A stretch of 64,000 nucleotides of DNA from Primulina eburnea (taxonomy: Eukaryota > Streptophyta > Magnoliopsida > Lamiales > Gesneriaceae), in assembly GCF_022965805.1 (NCBI RefSeq), contig NC_133108.1, positions 19,170,056-19,234,055 on the forward strand, in the 5' to 3' direction. The notes beneath the pieces were generated by a model, which was given only the letters and a program-made list of their open reading frames with translations, was not told the origin of the DNA and searched no databases. The position numbers and the translations under genes were made by a program. This document shows, piece by piece, positions 21,067-34,686 of this stretch (positions are counted from its first letter, which is position 1; each line of letters begins with the position of its first letter).

Positions 21067-23660
21067 AGAGCAGGGTCAGTAGTGGTAATGACTGAAGAAC
21101 AGACTCAGAATTCACAACAGGTACTATTTCTTGTATGATTATATGCATAGGTATTGATATGTACTAATGCATTATTTATGAATACCTGTGATTGAGTAGC
21201 ATGGAGATATGCTATATCTGTTGGATCTGTGTTTACTGTAGTATTGATTCCTTGGTGGTTGAGGAATATGTTGATATCAGAAATGTCTGTGACATATGAT
21301 ATACTACGGTTAGATAAGAATGAGATTGAACTAGATTGTGATGTACTTGTGTTATATGATTCTGATTGCATTACTGACATGTATATGCTAAACAAGTACA
21401 GAAATATAGTAGAATGTGTGCCAGAAACGGTAAGATTCAGACCAGATTTGGCTGATAAACGGAGATTTTCCGGTAAGGATTCTAAATCCAGAATTCCTTA
21501 GATTATTGTACTATTTATGACTCGATTATTACAAAAAGGAACAGATGGTATCCTTATGTATTCAATAGATCCATTGAAATCGAGTCTAGCAGTGACAGAG
21601 TTGCTAGTAATATAATAGTTGACCGGTGTTTGCCTAGATAAGATTTCAGATGTGTTTGATATCAGAAAGGTAGATTTCAGAACTGAATCAATACCGAGTA
21701 TTGCTGGTATATTAGAACATTGTACAGAATGACTGACAGAATTGATATAATTGACAGATAAAAGAACATTAGCTGAGAAATCCAGTTGATTGAGTATTTT
21801 TCTGGAAGATATTTCAGTTCTGTTTCTAAATTGATAGCGTTTATGTTCAGAAGTATTCTGAAGATTATGCTTGATATATCTCTGATACTTGATATGTTAG
21901 CAGCGTCTGATCGATTGAATTGAATATTTGAAGATTTTATTGAATATTCAGAGAACGACGATTATTGTATACAGAAATTATGCAGTTGAGACAGAAATCA
22001 GCGACTGTAAACGACACAAAACTATCAGATATTTCAGAAATATCAGAAAGTTATTCTCTGATTTGGGCAGATTATTTTATTGATTCTTGTTATGTCTATG
22101 CTTGAGTATTGTTATTGTTCCACATCAGTATTTGAGATATCTTATATTGTTTTGGGAGCATACTCTATTTGCAGATGAGATATAGCAGTTGATCTGGGCA
22201 GTATGAAGATTGGTCAGTCAGTCAGCATTAACCGTTGCTAGAATTCGTTATTTTATGAGTTTCTAAACTCACTAGATCAGTATAGGTTCTTTCTATTCTG
22301 AATTTGATTTGATATTATGGTTATTCTGAGTTAGTGTTGATACAGTTTATCGTAAACGATGAAAATATGACAGTTCAGAAATGTAGCCAGAATGTTCAGA
22401 ACTTGATTTCGATAATCAGAATAGAGTCTCGATCAGAGTAGCAGGTATATGATTTTATGTTTGTATGAGATTGCTTATCTCATGATATCAGAATGTTTCA
22501 GAATGGTATAACAGAATTGATATCTATAGTCAGAGCCGAATACCAGGTAGGTATTTCTTCTTTAATTTATGTTATTTACTGATTGTTTATGTAGAATCGT
22601 TCGAATCTGAAATCGCAGATAGTGTCAGAAATACACAGTTGTGGATTCAGTTTTCATTCTTCTGATCGAGAATGTATGATATTTGAACAGACAGTATTGA
22701 TATAGACAGATTAAATCAGTTGTGGCAGAAATTATACCGAAACGTTGGCAGAAATTGTACTGATATGTCTGAATCGCTAACAGAATAGACCGAAAGATAG
22801 AAATCAGAAGATCATTACAGATTTTGTATATCTATGAATAGAAATGGGAGTGCATTTCTATGGCTTTCGTCATGAAAGTACCGTCATTTTATCCAGATTG
22901 AGATATAATATGATTATGATTGACAGAGTACTCAATCTATATTTATTAGTTTGTACAAGATGACGTACAAACATGACAAAATGACATGATCGATGTCAAG
23001 AAATGTTCAGATTGAACAAGAAAAGTGAAGTAGATTAGATCAGATTGTGATTTTGATTGAGGTTGTACTTGTGATCGAATATATCATAAGCTCTTTCACA
23101 GATTTTCACAGATTGACAGACAGTTAGAGTGTATTATCCAGATATTAGAGGATATTTGTGGAGTTGTAGTGCTGGATGTTAACACTAATTGACATGATAT
23201 ATTGTCACTGTATGAGTTATTGTGTGATGATAGCTATCAAAGGAATATTGAGATAGCTATAGACAAGACATTATACATTGAATACTACAGATTTCTTTTG
23301 AAGAAGATTCGAAAGAAGATGAAGATGGTTCAGAAAGAATAGATGTCATAAACCAACATCGGATGATGATGATTGGTATTTGAAGTCGAAGATTTAATAT
23401 ATCCTTGAATGGGATAATCAGATTTCATAACAAAAGATGGTATTGATTTGTTATGAGCTAGAGTGTGATATATACGGATGTTGTATAGCCAGTATTACGA
23501 GGTTGATTTTGTCAGAGTTATTGTGAAAGCTAGAATCTGATATGAGATTAAGATTTCAGAATGATTTCATTGAGATGAGGTTTCTGATTAACCTCTATTA
23601 TACGTTTCGTTTGGATATCTGAGTTGATTTACTGAGATTTCGAGGACGAAATCATGTCTC
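21067..23660 (+). pseudogene. B: decayed protease/pol region
   Basis: From about 21230 to 21500 a frame resembles the C protease tail (residues about 470-515 of C: conserved YR, VRFRP and SRIP). From 21500 to about 21830 stop-rich sequence still resembles the protease-RT linker of C (RLLQKG, VDF). Beyond that nothing is readable. The region is rich in CAGA, like its counterparts in A and D. Confidence 0.7.
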
Positions 23661-23673
23661 AGAGGGGGAGAAT
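23661..23673 (+). promoter_or_regulatory. B: polypurine tract
   Basis: AGAGGGGGAGAAT abuts the 3' LTR. Confidence 0.9.
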
Positions 23674-24792
23674 TGTAAGGCCCGAGATGTTATCAATTTT
23701 ATGAGATCCCGAAAAGAAAATAAATTTGATGGAAATTTTTGTAATTAAGTGGAAAAATACTTGATTTAAATTTGATGGCAATTTTGTAATTAAGTGGAAA
23801 AATATTTGATTTAAATTTGATGGCAATTTCGTAATTATTGGGGGGCCAATTTGCAAATAGTGAAAAGTTGAGGGACTAAAGTGCAAATATGGCAAGTTGA
23901 GTGGGACACTTGTCACCACCATACAACTTGTTATATACATTTGCATTTCCCTTTAAATCTTGAAGAAAGAATCGAGACTTCCATGAATGAAAATTCCTCA
24001 AGCTTCATTTTACCTTAAAAATTTGATTGTTCAAGATCCGGCTATCAGAATTTAAATCTGAACGCAGTATCGAGCTCCTCTCGACTCGAGCTACACAAGG
24101 ACGTAAGTATTGTTACGTTTTGAGATGTTTTGAAAATATGATGTTGTCAGAATTGAATATGATTCAGATATGGTGTTTCTACTACCGTAGACATTGTATA
24201 ATCGAAGACAGATTGAAAAATAGACTGTTTATACAATTGTTATGATTTTCAGAAGATATTATTTGAGATGGAACTCGAGAATTTGATTGTTCTTGATTCA
24301 AGAATAGAGAAATAATTATGTTTACGTAGTCTGGATAGATTATTCAGTAGATATGTGAAGTCAGATCGAAGAAAGAATACCGTATGTCTGTGTTTTGTAT
24401 TTCAGCATCTCTGAAGATGTATTTGTTAGATATTCATATGCTGGAAACAGATTGATCAGATTCAGATATGATTTAGATTATATCGTGATATTGTTGATAT
24501 GATCAGATTGTGTTTGTTTCAGATTGATCAGATTATGTACTGAGTGAGTATTGATCAGAACAGATTGTGAATTGAGCTACACAGTGATACAGTGTATTTG
24601 ATTTTGTCATTTCAGATCGGATATGGACAGACTGGATTTCAAGACTTCGTCTTCCTCGGACGGGGACGACAAAGGTATAATTCATGTGATATTCGGGAAG
24701 AAACAACTCAATCGAAATCATCCTTGAGTTGCCCAAGAAATCACATACTATATTCTTGTTTATGCTTTATCGTGATATGATTATTGCATATC
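23674..24792 (+). repeat. B: 3' LTR, left segment
   Basis: It starts TGTAAGGCCCGAG and matches 10071-10587 plus 18300 onward. It is interrupted at 24792 by element C (target atatc, 24788-24792). Confidence 0.93.
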
Positions 24793-25095
24793 TGTGGGGA
24801 CCCGGGCTCTAATACTTTTCTTTGGGATTAAAACGGATCATTAATATAAAAAGTGGGTCAAATTTTTGCTTTTAACATTAATTCTAATGTTATATAACTC
24901 AAGCATACACCATAGATATTAACAACATAATCTATAACAAAAGATACAAATATGTCTGGTTCCAAACCATACTCGACCACTAGTAATTAAATACAATACA
25001 TATCAAAAGTACAACTACTAGTCTTTTCTGCTAGGCCCGTGATCACCACGCTATGTCCGTCTCTCATCCTCTGCGTGACCCAGATCCTGCCCCTC

Positions 25096-25141
25096 CTGTT
25101 GTTATGCACACATACAGACATAACAACAGCCGGAAAACCGG
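25096..25141 (-). promoter_or_regulatory. C: twin hairpin in R/U5, left LTR
   Basis: The minus strand reads CCGG-TTTT-CCGG, then an 11-bp stem CTGTTGTTATG/CATAACAACAG. A C-G pair of the A/B version is replaced by T-A here, so pairing is kept. The copy in the other LTR is at 32021-32066. Confidence 0.6.
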
Positions 25142-26370
25142 TGAGAACAAATCCCAGTATAAACATGTATACATGCATATAATCAATTAAACATGAAATA
25201 TGCTATCATGAATGACATCATATGCACATGAAATGCAATGCGAATCAAACCATGTCTGGACTCGACTCGACTAGAACTCTAGGGATCCCGGTGTGAATAA
25301 GACGTCACTACCTACCCTCCAATCGGGGTAATGAACGTCTCATTCCTAGACTTCGGTCTGAGCTGTATCAACGGCGGCAATAAGAGTAATACCTACTCCT
25401 ATGCTGAGATACACCGAAACGTCTAGCTATTTGACAATGCCTGTCAAAGACTCTCCTATCTTAGATGCGATGAATATCAATATGTAAACAAAGTATAATC
25501 ATATTCATATCTGAATATCATACTGATCATACATGCTTGAATACAATTCTGAAATCAAAGCATAAACATGTTAAAAGATTGAATATAATGCTATACACAA
25601 TTCATAAACATGTTACAATATATCTAATAATACTCGTATGTGATTTTGGTTGGGAAACTCAAATAATATCTTATTTGAGTTACATCTCCCCAAACAAAAC
25701 ATGACTTATACCTTTCTTTGCTAAACCTTTAACGATGTCGAGGTCTCGATGTCGAAGTGAGGTAAGATGAATCTGAAATGGAATGTTGATACACAATTTA
25801 TCAATTACTAATCCAAATCAACACCTATACTATCAATTCACTAGTACATTTCAACACCATCGACGGCATAACGGCGTATTTCTCGATACCGATCAATCCA
25901 ATTCTCACTAATCAACATTGTATCATTCTAAATTCATGATTATTCTCATAAACATAAGATAATACTCAGATCTTGTATAATCTTAGCTCTAAACATGCTG
26001 GAAAAGAGTAGTAATCGCATCCAACATCCGTTATTCGATCCGGTTGCGTTTCTATGATAACAATTCTCTCGAGAACACATATATATAAGCATATCAGCAT
26101 TTCCCCAATATGTAATTCTCAAAATATGCTAGAATTGAACAATACTTACATCAACTTGTAGCAAATAAGGAGAGGAGTTCAACACTAAAATCGGATTAAA
26201 GTTTGGATGCTTAAATCTTTCACAATCACAATTTACAAGTGTAAAGAAAAGGTGAAGCTTCCCTCTCTGAAATCTGCCGAATTCTTGCTGAAATAAGAAG
26301 GAAATCGTGACATGTTATATATATATTGCATGCCTACACACACATGGCAAAGCCTTTGAAGGACACGTCT

Positions 26371-26683
26371 CGCGCAAATGCGCGGCATTACTCGCGCATG
26401 TGCGCGAGACCTACTGTCTCGGCAATTCAACACCTCGCGCATATGCGTCACTCAACTCGCGCATATGCTCCACTGCTTCTGAATGCGCCGCGCATGTGCG
26501 CCACTACTTTCGCGCATATGCGCCAATGTTTCTGTACCGACCGCGCATATGCGCGGCTAAACTCGCGCATGTGCGCCATAGCTGCTGGAAGGATCGCGCA
26601 TGTGCGCCACTTTCTTCGCGCATATGCGCCGCTGCTACTGTGATTCTCATGCATATGCATGCATTCCTTCGTGCATATGCGCC
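26371..26683 (-). repeat. C: array of about 12 CGCGCATATGCGC palindromes, left LTR
   Basis: Units read CGCGCATATGCGC or CGCGCATGTGCGC with small variants and are spaced about 20-35 bp apart. They lie in U3 just upstream (minus strand) of the TATA run. The other LTR has the array at 33297-33608, where two units damaged here are perfect. Confidence 0.9.
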
Positions 26684-26833
26684 ATAGCTTCGGCCTTACT
26701 TATTCTTTTGACTATCTTTCACATCTTTATTATACCTTTCCTTTTCTTTTCTAGTCCAATGAAATACATCTACAATTATCTTAATTATCAACAAATCCAT
26801 CTGATTATGATAACTAAATCCTCGAGCCTTACA

Positions 26834-26845
26834 TTTCTCCCCCTC
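26834..26845 (-). promoter_or_regulatory. C: polypurine tract
   Basis: GAGGGGGAGAAA on the minus strand abuts the LTR. Confidence 0.9.
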
Positions 26846-26933
26846 TAAGAAATGATTTCGTCCTCGAAATCGCACATCATTCTATCAATGTAAGCATCAA
26901 AAGTAATAACATCAAGTTAGATCAATACTTACA

Positions 26934-29900
26934 TTATTGAAATAATTCGGGGTGTTTCTGTCGCATGTTGGCTTCTGTCTCCCATGTCGCTTCTTCAGCG
27001 CCGTGACGACTCCATTGGACTTTCACTAGAGGAATATTCTTCGTTCTGAGCTTCTTTTCTTTCCGATCAAGAATCTGTATCGATTGCTCAATGTAGCTTA
27101 AAGTCTGATCAAGCTCAGCTTCGTCAGGATGAATGACATGAGAAACATCTGGCATATACTTACGCAACATCGATACATGAAAGACATCATGTATCCCGGA
27201 TAGAGAAGGAGGAAGTGCAAGTCGATAAGCTCGATCGCCAATCTTCTCAAGAATCTCGTAAGGACCAATGTATCGAGGAGATAGTTTCCCGCGTTTGCCA
27301 AATCGAACAACGCCTCTGAATGGAGAGATCTTTAAGAATACTCTATCTCCCGCCTCAAATACTAACGGTCTACGTCTGATATTGGCGTACTTTGCTTGTC
27401 GATCTTGTGCTGTCTTCATCCTCTTCTGAATGAGTTTCACCTTCTCTGTCATGTCACGAATCATATCTGGCCCAAGTTCTGGTACTTCTGAAACGTCATC
27501 CCAATATAGCGGAGATCTGCACTTCTTGCCATACAAAGCTTCAAACGGTGCCATCTCGATACTCGTCTGATAGCTATTATTGTAAGAGAATTCGCAAAGA
27601 GGTAGAGAATCTTGCCAACCAATGCCAAAATCTAGCACGACGGCTCTCAACATATCCTCTAATGTCTGGATAGTCCGTTCTGACTGTCCGTCTGTCTGAG
27701 GATGATAAGCAGTACTCAGGTGTAATGTCGTACCTAAGGCCTGCTGTAAACTGTGCCAGAAGTGTGAAGTGAATCGTGGATCACGATCTGATACGATAGA
27801 CTTCGGCACTCCATGTAATCTGACTACCTCTCGAATATAAATCTCCTCCATCTGATCTTGTCTATACGTCATTCTGTATGGGATGAAACAAGCTGATTTG
27901 GTCAATCTGTCAATAATGACCCAAATCGCATCACAGCCCTTGGATGATCGAGGTAACTTCGTCACAAAATCCATGGAAATGTGGTCCCATTTCCATTCAG
28001 GAATGGCTAAGCTCTGAAGTAAACCTCCGGGCTTCTTCCTTTCGGCTTTTACCTGTTGGCAGTTCAAACACTTAGACACAAATTCGGCTATGTCTGACTT
28101 TATTTGCTTCCACCAGAACTGTGTCTTCAAGTCATTATACATATTTCTGCCACCAGGATGGATGCTGAACCGACTACAATGTGCCTCGGATATAATCTGA
28201 TGCTTCAAATCTGAAACATCTGGCACAACAAGACGGTTATTGACGTACAAGATATGCTCACGCACCTGATATTCTGACAAATGCCCTGATCTGACCATTT
28301 GAATTGATCTTTGTACATTCTGATCGGTCCTTTGTGCTTCTTTGATCCTCCTGATCACGTCCGGCTCAACTTGAATAGCAGCAAGCCGTAGTGGCCTCTT
28401 ATCTGTATCAAATGCTAATCCAGAGAGACAGCAACTTTCAACTAACTTTGTAACACCTATCGTCGATAAGGACAAGGCACATACCTTTCGACTCAAGGCA
28501 TCTGCTGCTGCGTTTGACTTCCCTGGATAATATTTGATTTCGCAATCAAAGTCTTTCAGAAGATATAGCCATCTACGCTGCCTCATGTTCAGTTCTGATT
28601 GAGAGAATAGGTACTTTAGGCTCTTGTGATCGGAAAAAATATCAAATTTCTCTCCGTAGAGATAATGACGCCAAATCTTTAATGCAAATACGATAGCCGC
28701 CAATTCAAGATCGTGAATGGGGTATCGAACTTCATGTGGCTTCAATTGTCTCGAGGCGTATGCGATCACATGACCTCGCTGCATAAGAACACATCCCAAG
28801 CCTCTGTGAGAGGCATCACAATATACAACGAAATCACACGTACCTGAAGGTATCGTCAGTACTGGAGCACTGGTCAGCCTTTTCTTCAACTCTAGAAAGC
28901 TGGACTCGCACTCCTCTGACCAAACAAACGGTGCATTCTTTTGCGTCAATTGAGTTATTGGCTTTGCAATACTGGAGAAATCTTTGATAAACCTTCTATA
29001 GTATCCGGCTAGGCCCATGAAACTGCGTATTTCGGGTACAGAAGTCGGTCTCGACCAACTGATCACAGCTTCAACTTTACTCGGATCCACAGAAATACCA
29101 TCTCCAGATATAATGTGTCCCAAAAAGACAACTCGATTCAACCAAAACTCACACTTTGACAATTTAGCATACAGTTGCTCGTTTCTCAACGTCTGCAAAA
29201 CAATTCTGAGATGCTCTGCATGCTCTTTTCTGTTCTTCGAATACACCAAAATATCATCGATGAAGACAATAACAAATTCATTCAAATACCTCTGAAACAC
29301 TTGGTTCATCAAGCCCATAAATACCGCAGGAGCATTGGTTAAACCAAAAGGCATGACAATAAATTCGTAATGTCCATACCTGGTTCGAAATGCTGTCTTC
29401 GGTATGTCTACATCTCGAACTCTGAGCTGATGATACCCAGAACGTAAATCAATCTTCGAATACACAGAGGATCCCTGCAACTGATCAAATAAATCATCAA
29501 TCCTAGGCAAAGGATATTTATTCTTGATCGTTGCCTTGTTCAGTTGCCGGTAGTCTATACACAATCGCATCGAACCATCTTTCTTCCGCACAAACAGCAC
29601 CGGAGCGCCCCAAGGAGATACACTAGGTCTGATATATCCTTTGGCCAGAAGATCTTCTAATTGTGCTTTCAGTTCTTTTAGTTCGATGGGTGCCATCCTA
29701 TACGGAGCTCTCGAAATAGGGACGGTACCTGGTACAAGTTCAATGCTAAAATCTACCTCTCGAACCGGAGGTAATCCTGGGATTTCATCTGGAAAAATAT
29801 CTGGAAATTCCCGTACTACTGGTATATCTGCCAACGCCGGGCTCGCCTTCTGCACATCTACAGCATAAATAAAGAAACCATCTGCTCCTTTTTGTAACAA

Positions 29901-31469
29901 TCTGTTCATAGTAAGAGCCGAAATCAAGGGAATCCGAGATCTGGAACCCTTCCCGTAGAATTTCCACTCGTCTGTCATCTCGGGTCTGAATCTGACAATC
30001 TTGTGGAAACAATCCACGGTAGCTCTGTACTTTGTTAGCATGTCAATACCAACTATACAGTCAAAATCAGCTAGACCCAATACTATACAATCTAGGTCAA
30101 TCTCATGCCCCTCAAACTGTAGAATGCAATGTTTAACCGTAGTTACCGATATCAATCCACTTCCTAACGGAGAAGTAATAGACACGACGTCTAGTAACGA
30201 CTCAACAGGCAGAGAATGCAATAATGCAAATCGTTCTGATATGAATGTATGCGATGCACCCGTATCTATCAATATATAAGCAGGATAACCGCAAAGGAAA
30301 CAGTTACCTGCAATGACATCATCTGGGGCATCCTGTGCTTGCTCTTCAGTCAAGGCAAACACCTGAGCCTGTTGTCTCTGAGGCTGACTCCCTGGCTGGC
30401 CACCTCTGGCTCGAGGCTGGGTCTGTGCTGGTGGCGGCTGAAATGATTGAACAGATGAAGCTTGCCTCTCAGGCTGAGTCACGGAGGCAGACGATCCTGC
30501 AGCCTGAAATCTCGATGCACCACTCCTCTGAGGACAGACCTTGGCATAATGCCCCTGTTGTTTGCATACGTTACACATGCCCACTACACCTTGACATTGT
30601 TCTGTGGCATGCTTACCTCCACAAGTACTGCAATATCCACTTGCCACCTCTAGACTCTGGCCAAAACCTCTCTGTCTTGACCCGCTGGAGCTCGAAGAAC
30701 TGCTCCCTGCTCTCTTAAACTGTTTACCCTTTGCTTTCAACTGATCTTTGCGTCCGCTGCTGCTACCACCACTTTCGAATCGAGGAGGAGGTTGTACTGG
30801 AGGTAATGGCGGTCTTGGACTCGGAGCCACATACGGAACACTCCGTTGCCTAAGCAATCCTGCTTCAGCTCCTTTGGCACGATTCAATGCTTCAGCGAAA
30901 TTATTAGGTCTCCCACTATTGACCAATGTAAAGACATCAGGATTTAAGCCATTTATAAACTGATCCGCCATGGCCTCATCACTACCTGAAACGTGAGGTG
31001 CAAAGCGAAGCAAATAAGAAAATTTAGCAACGTACTCTTCAATGTTCAATTGCCCTTGCCTCAGGTTTGCAAATTCAGCGCCTTTATCTTTACGGTAGGA
31101 TACAGGAAAGAATCGCTGATAGAACTCGGTCTTGAATGCTTTCCATGTAACCTCGGTGCCACGCTGTTCTAGTACTCTCCTTATATTCACCCACCAATAC
31201 TTAGCCACATCTTGCAGTTGATGGCCAATGAGTTTCACTCGTTTCTCGTCACTATATTCCAGAGACTCGAATAACATCTCAATGTCCTCAAGCCAACTTT
31301 CACACTCGATGGCATTCTCGGTACCTTTTAGTGTGGGAGGTCGAAAGGATTGGAATCGCTTCAGCAACGTCTCCATAGGGGTCGCCGTAACATCCATAGG
31401 ATCTCCGGATGTGCTCCCCTGTTCTGGCGCTGCTGGTCGTAGAGGTACGGCTGCTCTTCTAGGAGGCAT
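26934..31469 (-). CDS. gag-pol: C: Gag-Pol polyprotein of a Tekay-type chromovirus
   Basis: One open frame of 1511 codons starts at the ATG of MPPRR just inside the leader. In order it has Gag (about 45-200), two zinc knuckles (280-312), aspartic protease with DTGAS (402-406), reverse transcriptase (about 590-775) with FIDD (736-739), RNase H (about 880-995; D885, E922, D947), integrase with HHCC zinc finger (H1097, H1104, C1134, C1137) and catalytic D1167, D1228, E1264 (35-residue spacing), and a C-terminal chromodomain-like segment (about 1463-1510) expected to steer insertion to marked chromatin. All key catalytic residues are present. The order RT-RNase H-integrase is that of Ty3/gypsy. 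The protein could serve the gag-only elements A, B and D in trans; this is inference. Confidence 0.96.
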   Translation of the reverse strand: MPPRRAAVPLRPAAPEQGSTSGDPMDVTATPMETLLKRFQSFRPPTLKGTENAIECESWLEDIEMLFESLEYSDEKRVKLIGHQLQDVAKYWWVNIRRVLEQRGTEVTWKAFKTEFYQRFFPVSYRKDKGAEFANLRQGQLNIEEYVAKFSYLLRFAPHVSGSDEAMADQFINGLNPDVFTLVNSGRPNNFAEALNRAKGAEAGLLRQRSVPYVAPSPRPPLPPVQPPPRFESGGSSSGRKDQLKAKGKQFKRAGSSSSSSSGSRQRGFGQSLEVASGYCSTCGGKHATEQCQGVVGMCNVCKQQGHYAKVCPQRSGASRFQAAGSSASVTQPERQASSVQSFQPPPAQTQPRARGGQPGSQPQRQQAQVFALTEEQAQDAPDDVIAGNCFLCGYPAYILIDTGASHTFISERFALLHSLPVESLLDVVSITSPLGSGLISVTTVKHCILQFEGHEIDLDCIVLGLADFDCIVGIDMLTKYRATVDCFHKIVRFRPEMTDEWKFYGKGSRSRIPLISALTMNRLLQKGADGFFIYAVDVQKASPALADIPVVREFPDIFPDEIPGLPPVREVDFSIELVPGTVPISRAPYRMAPIELKELKAQLEDLLAKGYIRPSVSPWGAPVLFVRKKDGSMRLCIDYRQLNKATIKNKYPLPRIDDLFDQLQGSSVYSKIDLRSGYHQLRVRDVDIPKTAFRTRYGHYEFIVMPFGLTNAPAVFMGLMNQVFQRYLNEFVIVFIDDILVYSKNRKEHAEHLRIVLQTLRNEQLYAKLSKCEFWLNRVVFLGHIISGDGISVDPSKVEAVISWSRPTSVPEIRSFMGLAGYYRRFIKDFSSIAKPITQLTQKNAPFVWSEECESSFLELKKRLTSAPVLTIPSGTCDFVVYCDASHRGLGCVLMQRGHVIAYASRQLKPHEVRYPIHDLELAAIVFALKIWRHYLYGEKFDIFSDHKSLKYLFSQSELNMRQRRWLYLLKDFDCEIKYYPGKSNAAADALSRKVCALSLSTIGVTKLVESCCLSGLAFDTDKRPLRLAAIQVEPDVIRRIKEAQRTDQNVQRSIQMVRSGHLSEYQVREHILYVNNRLVVPDVSDLKHQIISEAHCSRFSIHPGGRNMYNDLKTQFWWKQIKSDIAEFVSKCLNCQQVKAERKKPGGLLQSLAIPEWKWDHISMDFVTKLPRSSKGCDAIWVIIDRLTKSACFIPYRMTYRQDQMEEIYIREVVRLHGVPKSIVSDRDPRFTSHFWHSLQQALGTTLHLSTAYHPQTDGQSERTIQTLEDMLRAVVLDFGIGWQDSLPLCEFSYNNSYQTSIEMAPFEALYGKKCRSPLYWDDVSEVPELGPDMIRDMTEKVKLIQKRMKTAQDRQAKYANIRRRPLVFEAGDRVFLKISPFRGVVRFGKRGKLSPRYIGPYEILEKIGDRAYRLALPPSLSGIHDVFHVSMLRKYMPDVSHVIHPDEAELDQTLSYIEQSIQILDRKEKKLRTKNIPLVKVQWSRHGAEEATWETEANMRQKHPELFQ

Positions 31470-31700
31470 ATCTAATAACCCAACGGATTAGTAAACAAGA
31501 TATACTACTGTCTCAGCCATCCTCTAGTCAGTTACCTCTGATCTAGAATCAGTTCTGATTCAGTTTATCACATGCTGAAAGAAATCAAACACAAACAACA
31601 TGTAATAGGAAAGCAATAAACATGCTAGCACGGCATAAGCAAGGAAGAAGACTCGATCTACCCCACTCATTCTATCCTATCTTAGTCTACAGAACCTACG

Positions 31701-31712
31701 GCTCTGATACCA
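31701..31712 (-). promoter_or_regulatory. C: primer-binding site (tRNA-iMet)
   Basis: TGGTATCAGAGC on the minus strand, with a five-base ACAGG spacer to the LTR. Confidence 0.92.
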
Positions 31713-31717
31713 CCTGT

Positions 31718-33758
31718 TGTGGGGACCCGGGCTCTAATACTTTTCTTTGGGATTAAAACGGATCATTAATATAAAAAGTGGGTCAAATTTTTGCTTTTAA
31801 CATTAATTCTAATGTTATATAACTCAAGCATACACCATAGATATTAACAACATAATCTATAACAAAAGATACAAATATTTTTGGTTCCAAACCATACTCG
31901 ACCACTAGTAATTAAATACAATACATATCAAAAGTACAACTACTAGTCTTTTCTGCTAGGCCCGTGATCACCACGCTATGTCCGTCTCTCATCCTCTACG
32001 TGACCCAGATCCTGCCCCTCCTGTTGTTATGCACACATACAGACATAACAACAGCCGGAAAACCGGTGAGAACAAATCCCAGTATAAACATGTATACATG
32101 CATATAATCAATTAAACATGAAACATGCTATCATGAATGACATCATATGCACATGAAATGCAATGCGAATCAAACCATGTCTGGACTCGACTCGACTAGA
32201 ACTCTAGGGATCCCGGTGTGAATAAGACGTCACTACCTACCCTCCAATCGGGGTAATGAACGTCTCATTCCTAGACTTCGGTCTGAGCTGTATCAACGGC
32301 GGCAATAAGAGTAATACCTACTCCTATGCTGAGATACACCGAAACGTCTAGCTATTTGACAATGCCTGTCAAAGACTCTTCTATCTTAGATGCGATGAAT
32401 ATCAATATGTAAACAAAGTATAATCATATTCATATCTGAATATCATACTGATCATACATGCTTGAATACAATTCTGAAATCAAAGCATAAACATGTTAAA
32501 AGATTGAATATAATGCTATACACAATTCATAAACATGTTACAATATATCTAATAATACTCGTATGTGATTTTGGTTGGGAAACTCAAATAATATCTTATT
32601 TGAGTTACATCTCCCCAAACAAAACATGACTTATACCTTTCTTTGCTAAACCTTTAACGATGTCGAGGTCTCGATGTCGAAGTGAGGTAAGATGAATCTG
32701 AAATGGAATGTTGATACACAATTTATCAATTACTAATCCAAATCAACACCTATACTATCAATTCACTAGTACATTTCAACACCATCGACGGTATAACGGC
32801 GTATTTCTCGATACCGGTCAATCCAATTCTCACTAATCAACATTGTATCATTCTAAATTCATGATTATTCTCATAAACATAAGATAATACTCAGATCTTG
32901 TATAATCTTAGCTCTAAACATGCTGGAAAAGAGTAGTAATCGCATCCAACATCCGTTATTCGATCCGGTTGCGTTTCTATGATAACAATTCTCTCGAGAA
33001 CACATATATATAAGCATATCAGCATTTCCCCAATATGTAATTCTCAAAATATGCTAGAATTGAACAATACTTACATCAACTTGTAGCAAATAAGGAGAGG
33101 AGTTCAACACTAAAATCGGATTAAAGTTTGGATGCTTAAATCTTTCACAATCACAATTTACAAGTGTAAAGAAAAGGTGAAGCTTCCCTCTCTGAAATCT
33201 GCCGAATTCTTGCTGAAATAAGAAGGAAATCGTGCCATGTTATATATATATTGCATGCCTACACACACATGGCAAAGCCTTTGAAGGACACGTCTCGCGC
33301 ATATGCGCGGCATTACTCGCGCATGTGCGCGAGACCTACTGTCTCGGCAATTCAACACCTCGCGCATATGCGCCACTCAACTCGCGCATATGCGCCACTG
33401 CTTCTGAATGCGCCGCGCATGTGCGCCACTACTCTCGCGCATATGCGCCAATGTTTCTGTACCGACCGCGCATATGCGCGGCTAAACTCGCGCATGTGCG
33501 CCATAGCTGCTGGAAGGATCGCGCATGTGCGCCACTTTCTTCGCGCATATGCGCCGCTGCTACTGTGATTCTCATGCATATGCACGCATTCCTTCGTGCA
33601 TATGCGCCATAGCTTCGGCCTTACTTATTCTTTTGACTATCTTTCACATCTTTATTATACCTTTCCTTTTCTTTTCTAGTCCAATGAAATACATCTACAA
33701 TTATCTTAATTATCAACAAATCCATCTGATTATGATAACTAAATCCTCGAGCCTTACA
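31718..33758 (-). repeat. C: 5' LTR (right copy)
   Basis: Same length as the left copy. It carries the palindrome array (33297-33608), a TATA run (33240-33251) and the twin hairpin (32021-32066). It would drive transcription leftwards through gag-pol. Confidence 0.95.
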
Positions 33759-33763
33759 ATATC

Positions 33764-34686
33764 TTGATATGATTATGTTTGTTATAGATCGATTTTTTTA
33801 TAGAACTTGTATGCAAATCATGTTCAGATGATTATGCTTGCTTACAGATTTTGTATTCATGCATTAAGATAGGAAAGTCTGCGAGATCATCCAGACTTCT
33901 AGACGTTCGGCGATATCACAGCTTAGGGGAAGATCACCGCCCCTATTGTAGATGCGGATACAGATCAGGCCGAAGTCTAGGAATAAGACGTACAACACCT
34001 CGATTGGTAGGGTAGGTGACAAACAGTGACGTCTTATTCACACCGGAATCCCTAGAGTTATAGTCGAGTCGAGTCTAGACATGATTTGACTAGAACTGCA
34101 TGTGTTTAGAGATGTGGTTTCATAGATTATGAAACCCAGGGTTATTGCTTTCAGTCATGATAGCATGTTTATATGAATTGAGTTGAATTGCATGTTTATC
34201 TGAATTGAGTTGCATGCTTATTTTGATTTGACTTCATAGATTATGAAATCTATTACTTTTGAATATGAACATGATAGCATGTTTTATGATTTAGATTGTT
34301 TTATACATGCTTACCATGTTTTATACTGGGATTTATTCTCACCGGAGTTATCCGGCTGTTGTCTTGTTTTGTATGTGTGCATGACAACAGGTGGGGCAAG
34401 ATCGGGGTCGAGAAGATGACGAGAGGAGACAAGTTAGCGTCGTGGTTCCGGACTTGGATAGATTGGGTTTTATTACTTGAACTATAGTAGTTGAACCTTA
34501 GATTAGTTAAAAGATTGTTGTATCTTTATACTGAATTGTAGTTTATACAGATATGTATATTTTGTAGATCGCCATTACCTTCCGCACGTTATTCTAAAAA
34601 GAAAAATTTTTAGACCCTGTATTATCTTAATTGATAATTAAATCCCAAAGATGATTAAGAAGATGATTAGCGTCCGGGTCCCCACA
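33764..34686 (+). repeat. B: 3' LTR, right segment
   Basis: It completes the B LTR and ends GGGTCCCCACA. The twin hairpin is at 34342-34390. The tgaat duplication follows at 34687. Confidence 0.93.

Larger units (their letters stand above)
24793..26833 (-). repeat. C: 3' LTR (left copy)
   Basis: On the minus strand it runs from TGTAAGGCTCGAG to CCCGGGTCCCCACA. U3 is about 540 bp with a palindrome array; the TATA run is at 26316-26326; the twin hairpin is at 25096-25141. Confidence 0.95.
24793..33758 (-). mobile_element. C: complete Ty3/gypsy chromovirus with intact gag-pol
   Basis: The LTRs are 24793-26833 and 31718-33758, both 2041 bp, with about 14 differences by eye (about 0.7 %). The target duplication atatc is at 24788-24792 and 33759-33763. 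Primer site, polypurine tract, palindrome arrays and a single 1511-codon gag-pol are present. A C-terminal chromodomain-like tail points to the Tekay/Del chromoviruses. It lies in the right LTR of B. It is the only element here with a full set of readable enzymes. Confidence 0.96.
10071..34686 (+). mobile_element. B: non-autonomous Ty3/gypsy element carrying A and C
   Basis: The LTRs are 10071-19826 (2044 bp without A and its duplication) and 23674-34686 (2042 bp without C and its duplication). The target duplication tgaat is at 10066-10070 and 34687-34691. The internal part (19827-23673, 3847 bp) holds a primer site, an open gag and a decayed pol, ending in AGAGGGGGAG. I counted about 14 LTR differences (about 0.7 %). 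It belongs to the same gag-only family as A and D. It sits in the integrase core of copia E. Confidence 0.95.

Noticed and set aside
26371..26683. A CRISPR-like array
   Set aside because: The repeats are 13-bp palindromes with irregular short spacers inside a plant LTR, duplicated in the other LTR. No cas genes are present.
26233..26687. Arginine/alanine/histidine-rich open frames on both strands, repeated at 33158-33612
   Set aside because: They are translations of the CGCGCATATGCGC array in the C LTRs.
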